Origin: CAYJBP01 sp964372025
Lineage (GTDB): Bacteria > Bacillota > Dehalobacteriia > UBA4068
DNA length: 26,954 bases
NCBI GenBank assembly: GCA_964372025.1
Contig: CAYJPF010000028.1
Span: forward strand, 1-26,954
Direction: 5' to 3'
Shown: positions 6,346-14,164 of the stretch, in pieces
Layout of the letters: every line of letters begins with the position of its first letter
Position numbering within the stretch: the first letter of the stretch is position 1
Made by a program: the position numbers and the translations under genes
Notes under the pieces: model-generated
The model's database searches: none
What the model was told of the DNA's origin: nothing
The model's input: the letters and a program-made list of their open reading frames with translations, nothing else

Positions 6346-7356
6346 GCCGCCGCCCAGCAATAGATCCTGATCATAAAAAACTGCGGCTTGACCGGGGGTA
6401 ATTGCCTTTACCGGTTCATCAAAAATAACTTGGGCGCAATTGTCGGCTTTTAGGTGCACCGTGGCCATAGCCGGCGGCGATTTATAGCGAATTTTTACCT
6501 GCGCCCTAAAACTTTGGCCTAAAGGTTTGGCTAAATTAATATTGTTTAGCCAAGCTTGCTCGGCGCTAAGCTCTTGCTCAGTGCCCACTATTACTCGGTT
6601 TTGCGCGGTATCTAAGCCAATAATATAAGCCGGATAGCCCAAGGCCAAACCAAGCCCCTTACGCTGGCCAATTGTATAATTATACAGCCCCTGATGCTGC
6701 CCCAAAAGCTTACCGCTGCTATCAACCACCGCGCCGGATAAGGCCTTAAGATGGGGGCGGATAAAATCACGATAATCGCCTTTAATAAAGCAAATATCCT
6801 GACTATCTTTTTTTTGGGCTACACTTAGGCCGGCTTGATGCGCCTTGGCTCTGATCTCATCTTTGGTAAAATCGCTTAAAGGGAATAGGCAATGCTTTAA
6901 AATATCTTGGCCTAAATCATATAAAAAATAGGATTGATCTTTAGCCAAATAGGCGGCCTTAGCCAGCCGATAATTAGCCTGATCATCCTTAAAAAGGCGC
7001 ACATAATGGCCGGTAGCTAAATAATAGCTATCGGTTTTGGCCATTAAAGGCCAAAAGCTGGGAAATTTTAAGCTGGGATTACATACCGTACAGGGATTAG
7101 GCGTTAAACCTAAGCCATAAGCCCGGATAAAAGGCTCGATTACCTTTTGCTTAAAAGCGGCTTTGCAATCGATAATATGATGCTTAATGCCCAGCTTAGC
7201 ACAGATATCGGCCGCAGCTTGGGCGGCTTCTGCGCCTAAGCCTAAATCTAAGGTGGCAGCTTCTACCTGATAACCTTGTTCTAATAAAAGATAAGCGGCG
7301 GCCGAGGAATCCACGCCGCCACTTAAGGCTACTATAACTTTATTTTTATCTTTCAT
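6316..7356 (-). CDS. mnmA: tRNA-specific 2-thiouridylase MnmA
   Basis: MnmA puts sulfur on position 2 of the wobble uridine (U34) of tRNA-Lys, -Glu and -Gln, using ATP and a persulfide from a cysteine desulfurase. The PP-loop SGGVDSS is at residues 12-18. The catalytic Cys is probably C92 (VCNPSLKF), and the persulfide partner C189 (DSQDICFIKGDYRDFI). The C-terminal part has the usual GLGLALGYPAYIIGLD segment. At 346 aa it is slightly short; the region between the PP-loop strand and the NPC..CN motif is compact compared with E. coli MnmA. It begins 17 nt after the iscU stop with a GGAAAAG box, so the pair forms an operon for Fe-S and tRNA sulfur transfer. No cysteine desulfurase gene lies in the pair. 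Confidence 0.95.
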   Translation of the reverse strand: MKDKNKVIVALSGGVDSSAAAYLLLEQGYQVEAATLDLGLGAEAAQAAADICAKLGIKHHIIDCKAAFKQKVIEPFIRAYGLGLTPNPCTVCNPSLKFPSFWPLMAKTDSYYLATGHYVRLFKDDQANYRLAKAAYLAKDQSYFLYDLGQDILKHCLFPLSDFTKDEIRAKAHQAGLSVAQKKDSQDICFIKGDYRDFIRPHLKALSGAVVDSSGKLLGQHQGLYNYTIGQRKGLGLALGYPAYIIGLDTAQNRVIVGTEQELSAEQAWLNNINLAKPLGQSFRAQVKIRYKSPPAMATVHLKADNCAQVIFDEPVKAITPGQAAVFYDQDLLLGGGLITDAKNAT

Positions 7357-7373
7357 GGCTTATCTTTTCCGGC

Positions 7374-7736
7374 TTATTTGGCCTCGTAGTTTTTAATGGC
7401 TTCTCTTAAGGCATCGGCGGCTAAAACCGAGCAGTGAATTTTATGCTCGGGCAAACCACCCAAACGCGCAACTACCTGGTCATTAGTTAAAGCTTTAGCT
7501 TCTTCTAGGCTTAAACCTTTGGCCATTTCGGTAAGCATGCTGCTGGATGCTATTGCCGCAGCACAACCAAAAGTTTTAAACTTAATATCTTGAATAATAT
7601 TATCCTCGATATCCAAATAAATAAAGGTGCTATCGCCGCAATCATGGCTTTGTACTTGGCCTATGGCATCTTTGCGCTCGCTTTCGCCAACATTGCGGGG
7701 ATTATTAAAATGATCTATTACCAATTCATTATACAT
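7374..7736 (-). CDS. iscU: IscU/NifU-type Fe-S cluster assembly scaffold
   Basis: Scaffold on which [2Fe-2S] and [4Fe-4S] clusters are built from sulfur delivered by a cysteine desulfurase. The three cluster-binding Cys are all present in their motifs: HDCGDS, FGCAAAIASSSM and HCSVLAADAL. The conserved Asp after the first Cys is also kept. Length 120 aa, single-domain IscU type as found in Clostridia. I start it at the ATG at 7736 (MYNELVIDHFNNPRN), with GGAAAGGA 6-8 nt upstream; the open frame runs to a TTG at 7754, but that codon overlaps the ribosome site. It has its own promoter with a palindromic operator candidate and is followed by mnmA. In many relatives iscS precedes iscU; here it is absent from the unit. 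Confidence 0.95.
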   Translation of the reverse strand: MYNELVIDHFNNPRNVGESERKDAIGQVQSHDCGDSTFIYLDIEDNIIQDIKFKTFGCAAAIASSSMLTEMAKGLSLEEAKALTNDQVVARLGGLPEHKIHCSVLAADALREAIKNYEAK

Positions 7737-7780
7737 ATAGATTGTCCTTTCCAAACTTTACAAGTTATTCTTAATTAATT

Positions 7781-7797
7781 CCTAGCGAGTTACTAGG
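7781..7797. promoter_or_regulatory. Palindromic operator candidate at the iscU start site
   Basis: CCTAG-N7-CTAGG, centred within a few bases of the expected iscU transcription start. This size and position fit a repressor dimer, and an Rrf2-type Fe-S or cysteine regulator (IscR, CymR) would be logical for the gene. The protein that binds is not in the window. Confidence 0.5.
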
Positions 7798-7800
7798 GAT

Positions 7801-7829
7801 ATTGTAGCATGTCCGCTAATATTTGTCAA
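7801..7829 (-). promoter_or_regulatory. Promoter of iscU-mnmA
   Basis: Consensus TTGACA (7829-7824), 17-nt spacer, TACAAT (7806-7801) on the minus strand. It begins about 20 nt after the stop of the preceding co-directional regulator gene. Confidence 0.8.
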
Positions 7830-7849
7830 CTATAAAATAAAAATAATTA

Positions 7850-10654
7850 TTAATTAGGATCATCGGGGTAAATGCCCACCTCTATCGATTGCATGGTTTG
7901 GGCATTGCCTAGGCGCAAAGCCAGCTCTTTGGCAATTTTTTTATGCTTGGCCGCCTGATTAAAATTGCCTAAGCTAAGCTCGATTTTGGCAGCATGCATT
8001 TGAGCCTTGGTTTTGCCCCAGGCGGTATTGGTAAGATTAAACCATTCCAAGGCGGTATTATTATAAGTGCGCGCCTCCTCGAAGCGCTCTAGATTATGCA
8101 GGGCTTTAGAGGCATTTACATAAAAAACCGCCAGGCCATTGGTGATAATTTTTTGATCGCAAACCTTAATTGCCAAATCATAGTATTCGAAGGCCTTGGC
8201 CGGCTCGCCGCAAAAAAAGTAGCAATTGCCTAAATAATTATAGCAAGCAGCCAAGTTGATGGTTGGGATATAGTTATGCTGCTTAATCAGCTCGATAGTA
8301 TCTACTAAAATTTGCCGGGCTTTATCATATTGCTTTTGTTTTAGCCAATACAGGCCTTCTAAGCGCATAATATGGCTGATATTGGCATAATCATCGCCGG
8401 ACATGTTTAAAACTAGCTTAATTTTATCCAAATATTGGCGCATAATTGCTAAATCGCCCACCTGAATACCATAAAATAGCATTTGCTTATAATTATTGAT
8501 AATATAATTATGCGCCTGCAATTGCTCGGCTATACTTAGGCTTAATTTGATATTGCTAAGCCCCAAATCATATTCGCAGCTATAAATATAATAGCGCCCC
8601 AAGATAAAATGAATGCGCATTTTAATCTCTTTAACTTGCTTATCGCTATCATCTAAGGCATCGATTTGGCCGGTAATTTTGATTAAATTATGCTCGTCGG
8701 TAAAAGAATCATTGCTTAAATCATGCCAGTTTAAATTGCCCATTACGCTGGGATAAACCTCATGCGACATATAATAAAAATCTTCCAAATACTGCGATTT
8801 ATAATGGAAGGTTTTAATTTTATCATTGCTTTGATTAAAATGATAAATAAGCTTAGAATAAAGGCTTTTGTTTTGGCGGCTATCGCTTAAAAATTCTTTT
8901 TCATAATCGCAGGCAATTTTTTTATGCCAAAGCTGACGGCGGCCTAAAGAGATGCTTTCGTGCACATAATCCCTAATTTTTAAATGGGTAAAGCTATAGT
9001 AAATATCATTATTGATAATTTGCTCTTTGATTAGCTTTTTGGCCATCAAATTTTCTAAAATCTCAAAAATTTCTAGCTCTACCAGGGGGAAGAACATTTT
9101 TAGCTCGGTTATGGTAATTGGCTCGCTGTATAGGGATATGGTTTCCAGCAAATCTTTTTCGGGCTTGTTTAAGTCGATTAAGCGGCTTTTGATAATATGA
9201 GCGGTTTTGGCCGATATTTTTTGGCTATAACCATGCTCTTGAATTACCTGCAATAATTCGGTTATAAAAAGAGCATTGCCCTCGGTATCTTTATAGATAT
9301 TGGCAATTAAAGGGCCTGCTAAATTAAGCTTTTTGGCCTCGACAATGCTTTTAGTTTCTTCAAAGGTAAAGCGGGACAAATAAATTTCCTTAACCAGGCC
9401 TTTGATGGCTAGCGGCACAATAAAATGCTCCAAATCCATGCTATAATCATCACGATAATTGGCCAGCAAAATAATATTATCGGCTTGCGAGCTAAAAAGC
9501 AAATTGCTTAGCTGATGCAAGCTGGCCTTATCTGCCCATTGCAAATCGTCGATAATTAATAGCACTTTGCGGCCGGCAATTAATTGCTGCCAGATATCAT
9601 TGATGGCATGGCTGGCCAAATTGCCGTATTTTTCCTGCAATTGTTCGATACTAAGATTATTATTATCTACTTGGCCAAAAGATTTTTGCATGGAATCGGC
9701 TATGCTATGCCAGGTTTTTAAATAAAAATTATGATCGACATAAAGGCAGGTATGATAGATGATATCAAAATTATATATCTGGGCCATTTGCTTGGCATGA
9801 TCGATTAAACTGGTTTTGCCAACCCCGGCTTCGCCGGCAATGATTATCGATTGCGCCGCACCGCCCATAAAGTTTTTAAAATTTTGATCGATGCTAAAAA
9901 TTTCCTCATAGCGACCAAAAAAGAACTGACCATTATCATGGGCGGCATTAGTTTCTTTTAAAGCTAAGATGGTGGCAAATAATTGTTCGGTTTTTTCGTC
10001 GGGGCTTTCGCCCAAATCCTCGTTTAGCACCTCTAAAAGCTCATAATAAAGTTTGATGGCTAAATTGTATTGGCCACATTCGGCATAGGCTTGCATTAAA
10101 TTACGATAAACTTCTTCATTATATAAATCATTTTGCAAAAGGATGGCCGCATATTTTTTAATATTTTCCAAATCCTTTTTGCTAAGCATTTGCTCTAAAT
10201 TTTCCTGCAAGGAATTGATATACATGCTTTTATAATAGGCGCGAATTTCCTCGCACCAATTATCAAATTCCAGGCAATTTTTAATATAAAAATAGGAAAG
10301 AAAATCGCCGCTATAAAGGCTGATAATATTTTCGCTATTGATTTTTTCGATATCAATTTCGATATCAATTTGCGGGTTTAGGCTAATTAGCGAATTGCCG
10401 GTTAGGATTAGAATATCCTTGCCAAAAATCTTTTTTATCTTATATATAACATCGCGTAAATTCTTTTTGGCGCCTTTTTCATCATTATTGCCCCATAAGA
10501 TGCTGATAACCTCGTTGCGGCTTACCGATTTTTTTACACAAAGATAGTAAAAAAAGCCTTCGGCCTTGCGATAAGGGAAGATGATATTTTCGCCATTTAG
10601 GCTAATAGAGGGCATATTTAGCAAAGTAGCCTTAATTTTTATATTATCTAACAT
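7850..10654 (-). CDS. SARP-like transcriptional regulator (winged helix, BTAD, AAA+ ATPase, TPR)
   Basis: 934-aa multidomain regulator. Residues ~1-95 look like an OmpR/SARP winged helix (FPYRKAEGFFYYLCVKK, NLRDVIYKIKKIFG). Residues ~100-235 match the bacterial transcriptional activator domain, ending AIKLYYELLEVLNEDLGESPDEKT. A STAND/AAA-type ATPase follows, with Walker A GEAGVGKTSL (274-283), Walker B VLLIIDDLQWAD (about 364-375) and a sensor-like ILLANYR. The last ~300 residues are helical TPR-type repeats (YLGNCYFFCGEPAKAFEYYDLA). The ATG at 10654 has GGGAGG 7 nt upstream; the frame to 10720 has no site. The gene is divergent from hutU with a shared 240-nt promoter region, so it most likely controls histidine/urocanate degradation. 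That is inference; the inducer is unknown. Confidence 0.88.
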   Translation of the reverse strand: MLDNIKIKATLLNMPSISLNGENIIFPYRKAEGFFYYLCVKKSVSRNEVISILWGNNDEKGAKKNLRDVIYKIKKIFGKDILILTGNSLISLNPQIDIEIDIEKINSENIISLYSGDFLSYFYIKNCLEFDNWCEEIRAYYKSMYINSLQENLEQMLSKKDLENIKKYAAILLQNDLYNEEVYRNLMQAYAECGQYNLAIKLYYELLEVLNEDLGESPDEKTEQLFATILALKETNAAHDNGQFFFGRYEEIFSIDQNFKNFMGGAAQSIIIAGEAGVGKTSLIDHAKQMAQIYNFDIIYHTCLYVDHNFYLKTWHSIADSMQKSFGQVDNNNLSIEQLQEKYGNLASHAINDIWQQLIAGRKVLLIIDDLQWADKASLHQLSNLLFSSQADNIILLANYRDDYSMDLEHFIVPLAIKGLVKEIYLSRFTFEETKSIVEAKKLNLAGPLIANIYKDTEGNALFITELLQVIQEHGYSQKISAKTAHIIKSRLIDLNKPEKDLLETISLYSEPITITELKMFFPLVELEIFEILENLMAKKLIKEQIINNDIYYSFTHLKIRDYVHESISLGRRQLWHKKIACDYEKEFLSDSRQNKSLYSKLIYHFNQSNDKIKTFHYKSQYLEDFYYMSHEVYPSVMGNLNWHDLSNDSFTDEHNLIKITGQIDALDDSDKQVKEIKMRIHFILGRYYIYSCEYDLGLSNIKLSLSIAEQLQAHNYIINNYKQMLFYGIQVGDLAIMRQYLDKIKLVLNMSGDDYANISHIMRLEGLYWLKQKQYDKARQILVDTIELIKQHNYIPTINLAACYNYLGNCYFFCGEPAKAFEYYDLAIKVCDQKIITNGLAVFYVNASKALHNLERFEEARTYNNTALEWFNLTNTAWGKTKAQMHAAKIELSLGNFNQAAKHKKIAKELALRLGNAQTMQSIEVGIYPDDPN

Positions 10655-10691
10655 GATATCCTCCCTGATAATCTTATTTAACATTGCATAT

Positions 10692-10720
10692 ATTATATCT
10701 TGCAAGCTAAATTCCTGCAA
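10692..10720 (-). promoter_or_regulatory. Promoter of the SARP-like regulator
   Basis: Minus-strand TTGCAG (10720-10715), 17-nt spacer, TATAAT (10697-10692), giving a ~30-nt 5' leader. A second weaker TACAAT at 10742-10737 lies just downstream of an ACGTTTT site. Confidence 0.6.
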
Positions 10721-10744
10721 TTTAAGCTTTAAAACTATTGTACC

Positions 10745-10816
10745 ATAAAACGTCTATAAAATAAATGGCGTTTTTTTTTAAAAATTTAGTTAAAGGCAAA
10801 TTTTAAGACGTTTTAT
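10745..10816. promoter_or_regulatory. Inverted ACGTTTT-type sites in the regulator-hutU intergenic region
   Basis: A perfect 11-bp sequence ATAAAACGTCT (10745-10755) recurs inverted as AGACGTTTTAT (10806-10816). A third related half-site GGCGTTTT is at 10768-10775. The right-hand copy ends 14 nt before the hutU -10 box, where an activator that replaces a poor -35 would bind. The left copy is next to an alternative -10 for the regulator. Candidate binding sites for the divergent SARP-like protein. Confidence 0.5.
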
Positions 10817-10830
10817 CGACAGCTATTTGA

Positions 10831-10836
10831 TATAAT
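10831..10836 (+). promoter_or_regulatory. hutU -10 box without a good -35
   Basis: Perfect TATAAT, 57 nt before the hutU ATG. No -35 hexamer resembling TTGACA is found at 16-18 nt spacing, suggesting activator dependence. Confidence 0.55.
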
Positions 10837-10892
10837 AGGCATGTAAGCTAATTAAAAGCACTATGCTTTATAAATAAGGAGGAAGTTTTACT

Positions 10893-12611
10893 ATGGCAAA
10901 TGCAGAAGTTTTATACTCGGTTAAGGCTCAACGTGGCGACACTTTACGCTGCAAGGGCTGGAAGCAAGAAACTATTTTAAGAATGCTCGAAAACAATATG
11001 GAGAATGCCGAAATTCCGGAATTGCTAATTATTTATGGTGGTAATGGTAAATGCGCCCGTAACTGGGAATCCTATCATGCTATTGTTAAATCCTTAAAAG
11101 AATTGGAAAATGACGAAACTTTAGTAGTTCAATCCGGTATGCCGGTTGCTATTTTCCGCACCCATGAATTAGCTCCTCGTGTAGTTATGGCTACCACCAA
11201 TATCATGAAGGCCACCTGGGAAACCTTCTATGATTTACAAGATAAAAACTTGACCATGTTTGCTAACTATACCGCAGCTCCTTGGGAATATATTGGTACT
11301 CAGGGCGTTATCCAAGGCACTTTCGAAACCTTGTCGGCTATTGCCATCAAGAGCTTCAATAATGATTTAGCAGGCCGCATCTACTTAACCGCCGGTGCCG
11401 GCGGCATGGGTGGTAATCAAACTTGGGCCATGAAAATGCATGGCGGCGTAGCCATTGTTATTGATGCCGATGAAAGAATTATCAAAAGACGTATCGAAAA
11501 GAATTATATGGATAAAATGGTTTATTCCTTGGATGAAGCCATTGCGCTTGCTAAAGAAGCTGCCGCTAAAAAAGAGCCTTTGGGCATCGGCGTAGTTGGT
11601 AATGCTGCCGACTTATTCGAAGAAGTTGTAAAACGTGATGATTTCCTTCCCGATATCTGCAGCGAAATGTGCCCCTGCCATGACCCGATCTCCTATATCC
11701 CTTCCGGTTATACCGGCGAAGAGGCTGATGAGTATCGTGGCCGCGATCGTATCGCTTATTTAAAAGAAGCTCGCGAAACCATGAAGCGTCAATTAAGAGC
11801 TATGATTGCCTTAAAGAAAAAAGGCGTTGAAGTATTCGAATATGGTACCAGTATCCGTAAAGAGTGTATGGATGCCGGCATGCCTAAAGAAGAAGCCAAT
11901 CAAATCGAAGGTTTCGTAGCTGCTTATATTCGTCCTTTATTCTGCGAAGGCCGTGGTCCTTTCCGCTGGACTTGCGTTTCCGGCGAAGCTTCCGACCTTG
12001 CTCGCTTAGATGATTTGGCCTTAGAAATCTGCGCCGGCGACCCCTTAGTAGAGCGTTGGATTAAATTGGCTCGTCAACATTTGCCGATCGAAGCTTTACC
12101 GGCCAGAATTTGCTATATGGGCTTTGGTCAGCGCAAGCGCTTTGCTTTAGCCGTTAATGAATTGATTGCTAAAGGCGAAGTTAAAGGCCCGGTTGGTTTC
12201 TCTCGTGATAACTTGGATTCCGGTTCTATCGTTAACCCCACCTTCGAATCCGAAAATATGCTGGATGGCGGCGATTTAATCTCCGACTGGCCTTATCTAA
12301 ATGCGCTGCTTAACTGCGCTGCTATGTGCGATTTGATTGCTATCCAAGCTAACTATTCGATGGGCGAGGCCGTTCATACCGGTGTAACCATGATTGCCGA
12401 TGGTAGCGAAGATGCCGCTTTACGTTTATCCAGAGCTATGGTTGTAGATTCCGGTATCGGTGTTGTGCGCCATGCTCAAGCCGGCTATCAAATTGCTCGC
12501 GATGTTTGCGAAGGCAAAGGCAATCTTACCGAAGAAAGCATCAAAATCCCGCTGTGGTGGGAGCCGGCCGATAAAGTTACCTTTGGTCCTAAGGGCGTAC
12601 ATGTACGCTAA
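10893..12611 (+). CDS. hutU: Urocanate hydratase (urocanase), divergent form
   Basis: Urocanase adds water to urocanate to form imidazolone propionate using tightly bound NAD+ as an electrophile; second step of histidine breakdown. Family motifs are visible: IIYGGNGKCARNWE (47-59), YTAAPWEYIGTQGVIQGTFET (126-146), TAGAGGMGGNQ (166-176), RDNLDSGS and SDWPYLNALLNC. Length 572 aa is close to the usual ~555. It departs from classical HutU at two normally conserved places: the TDQTSAHDP segment reads SEMCPCHDP (257-265), and the Gly-rich HHGGGVG loop is replaced by QANYSMG (485-491). It is therefore probably from a distinct subfamily. Neighbours hutI and ftcD support the histidine-pathway role. 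Ribosome site AAGGAGGA is strong. hutH is not in the window. Confidence 0.9.
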   Translation: MANAEVLYSVKAQRGDTLRCKGWKQETILRMLENNMENAEIPELLIIYGGNGKCARNWESYHAIVKSLKELENDETLVVQSGMPVAIFRTHELAPRVVMATTNIMKATWETFYDLQDKNLTMFANYTAAPWEYIGTQGVIQGTFETLSAIAIKSFNNDLAGRIYLTAGAGGMGGNQTWAMKMHGGVAIVIDADERIIKRRIEKNYMDKMVYSLDEAIALAKEAAAKKEPLGIGVVGNAADLFEEVVKRDDFLPDICSEMCPCHDPISYIPSGYTGEEADEYRGRDRIAYLKEARETMKRQLRAMIALKKKGVEVFEYGTSIRKECMDAGMPKEEANQIEGFVAAYIRPLFCEGRGPFRWTCVSGEASDLARLDDLALEICAGDPLVERWIKLARQHLPIEALPARICYMGFGQRKRFALAVNELIAKGEVKGPVGFSRDNLDSGSIVNPTFESENMLDGGDLISDWPYLNALLNCAAMCDLIAIQANYSMGEAVHTGVTMIADGSEDAALRLSRAMVVDSGIGVVRHAQAGYQIARDVCEGKGNLTEESIKIPLWWEPADKVTFGPKGVHVR

Positions 12612-12623
12612 ACCAAATTATAC

Positions 12624-12652
12624 TTGTAATAGGCTAAAAAATAGTTTATAAT
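12624..12652 (+). promoter_or_regulatory. Candidate hutI promoter
   Basis: TTGTAA, 17-nt spacer, TATAAT, starting 13 nt after the hutU stop. It would let hutI be expressed apart from hutU and starts just before a strong hairpin. Confidence 0.55.
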
Positions 12653-12664
12653 AGTAGTAAATTT

Positions 12665-12695
12665 CAGGCAAAAACTGCTTAGCGGTTTTTGCCTG
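12665..12695 (+). other. Strong 14-bp hairpin in the hutI 5' leader
   Basis: Arms CAGGCAAAAACTGC and GCGGTTTTTGCCTG pair over 14 bp (one G-U) around a TTA loop. No T-tract follows on the plus strand (TGGTTTATCC), so it is not a standard terminator of hutU. It may be an RNA stability or processing element, or a protein-binding site. Confidence 0.6.
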
Positions 12696-12730
12696 TGGTT
12701 TATCCAAATCGAATAAAACCGAGGTGACTT

Positions 12731-13975
12731 ATGCAAAATATTTTGATTAAAAATGCCGCCAGCGTATTAACAATGAGCGGTGCCAAAACCGGCGAAATTG
12801 GCCAATTAAAAAATACTTCGCTATGGATTAAGGATGGTATTATCCAAGCTATCGGTAGCGATGAGGAAATTAGCGCCCTAATTAAAGATCAAAGATTAGA
12901 TGCGATGATCGATGGCCATGGCAAAACGGTTTTGCCCGGCTTTGTCGATTGCCATACCCATGTGCTATTTGGCCAATCCAGGGTAGCCGAATATGCGGTT
13001 AAGCTTACCGATACCAATCCCGAAACTTTGGCTAAAATGGGTATCGAAACCGGCATTTATGCCTCGGTTAATCTAACCCGCTCTTTATCGGCGCCGGAAA
13101 TTTTGGCGCAAACCGAGCATAGGCTGATAGCCATGCTTTTAAGCGGCTCTACCACGGTAGAGAGCAAAAGCGGCTATGCCTTAACCGCCCCCGGCGAAAT
13201 TAATATGCTTTATATGAACAAAACCCTTAATGAAAGATTGCCGCTAGATATTATCTCTACCTTTTTGGGTGCCCATGGTTGGCCGGCCGATATGAGCAAG
13301 GCCGATTATATCAAGGTATTAACCGAGCAAATGATACCGCAAGTGGCGGCCGAAAAGCTGGCTAAATTTTGTGATATTTGGTGCGATGATGGCTATTATA
13401 CGGCCGAAGAATCGGAACTGGTACTGGGCAAAGGCGCCGAATACGGCCTAATTCCCCGTATTCATACCGATGCTTATTCTTATGTAGGCGGCTCGGATTT
13501 GGCCATTAAAATGAAAATGGCCTCGGCCGATCATCTAAATTATGCGCCGCCCGGCATGTTCGAGCGTTTGGCAGCCGCCGATGTGGTAGGCGTATTTTTG
13601 CCGGCCACCGAGTTTGCGGTAAATCATCCTTTGCCTGCCAAACCGGCCGAGATGATTAAAGCCGGCATGACCCTAGCCCTAGCCAGCAATTGCTGCCCCG
13701 GTAGCTGGGTAGAGAGCATGCAATTTGTTATCGTTTTGGCTTGCCGTTTATATGGCCTAAGCCCCGAGCAAGCCTTGCATGCAGCCACCTATGGTGGCGC
13801 TAAAGCCTTGCGTCTGGAGGATCGAGGCTGCCTAAAAGTGGGCGCTAAGGCCGATATTCAGGTATGGCAAACCGATAATTATCAAGATGTTACCTATAAA
13901 TATGGCGCCAATTTAGTAGAAACCGTGCTTAAAGATGGCAAGATAGTGGTGCATCGTGGTAAATTGATTGGCTAA
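12731..13975 (+). CDS. hutI: Imidazolonepropionase (HutI), variant with an altered metal-ligand position
   Basis: Amidohydrolase-superfamily enzyme that opens the imidazolone ring to N-formimino-glutamate. Metal-binding HTH is at 75-77 (FVDCHTHVLFGQSR), the KSGYAL strand at 146-151, FLGAH at 178-182, the next metal His at 245 (IHTDAYS) and SADHLNY with H268. The position of the usual metal-ligand Asp near the end of the barrel (classical ATDxNPGS) reads LASNCCPGSW, with Asn at 320, and the classical HADE segment is HTDAY. The first change is unexpected for an active hydrolase; the second I associate with a subfamily seen in anaerobes and archaea, from memory. Length 414 aa is normal. Start ATG has GAGGTG upstream. 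Its neighbours hutU and ftcD are the flanking steps of the pathway. Confidence 0.88.
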   Translation: MQNILIKNAASVLTMSGAKTGEIGQLKNTSLWIKDGIIQAIGSDEEISALIKDQRLDAMIDGHGKTVLPGFVDCHTHVLFGQSRVAEYAVKLTDTNPETLAKMGIETGIYASVNLTRSLSAPEILAQTEHRLIAMLLSGSTTVESKSGYALTAPGEINMLYMNKTLNERLPLDIISTFLGAHGWPADMSKADYIKVLTEQMIPQVAAEKLAKFCDIWCDDGYYTAEESELVLGKGAEYGLIPRIHTDAYSYVGGSDLAIKMKMASADHLNYAPPGMFERLAAADVVGVFLPATEFAVNHPLPAKPAEMIKAGMTLALASNCCPGSWVESMQFVIVLACRLYGLSPEQALHAATYGGAKALRLEDRGCLKVGAKADIQVWQTDNYQDVTYKYGANLVETVLKDGKIVVHRGKLIG

Positions 13976-14164
13976 TTACCGGCTAATTTTTGGCTGATTG
14001 CAAGCTATTAACTTAAAAACAGCCACTGAATTTTGGCCTAAGTATACTGCTTATGATGGGTAGTTAGCTTAATTATTTTAATTTTCTGTCTTTAAAGGAA
14101 AAGAAGATTTAATGACTAAATAACAAGTAGTTTAAAAACAAACCTAATTTAAGGAGGAAGTTTA

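Noticed and set aside
10893..10910. T-box or HutP-type antiterminator upstream of hutU
   Set aside because: The 57-nt region between the -10 and the ATG has no terminator hairpin and no T-box consensus.
13976..14164. Promoter or RNA gene between hutI and ftcD
   Set aside because: No -35/-10 pair with acceptable spacing and no strong stem was found; only the ftcD ribosome site is convincing.
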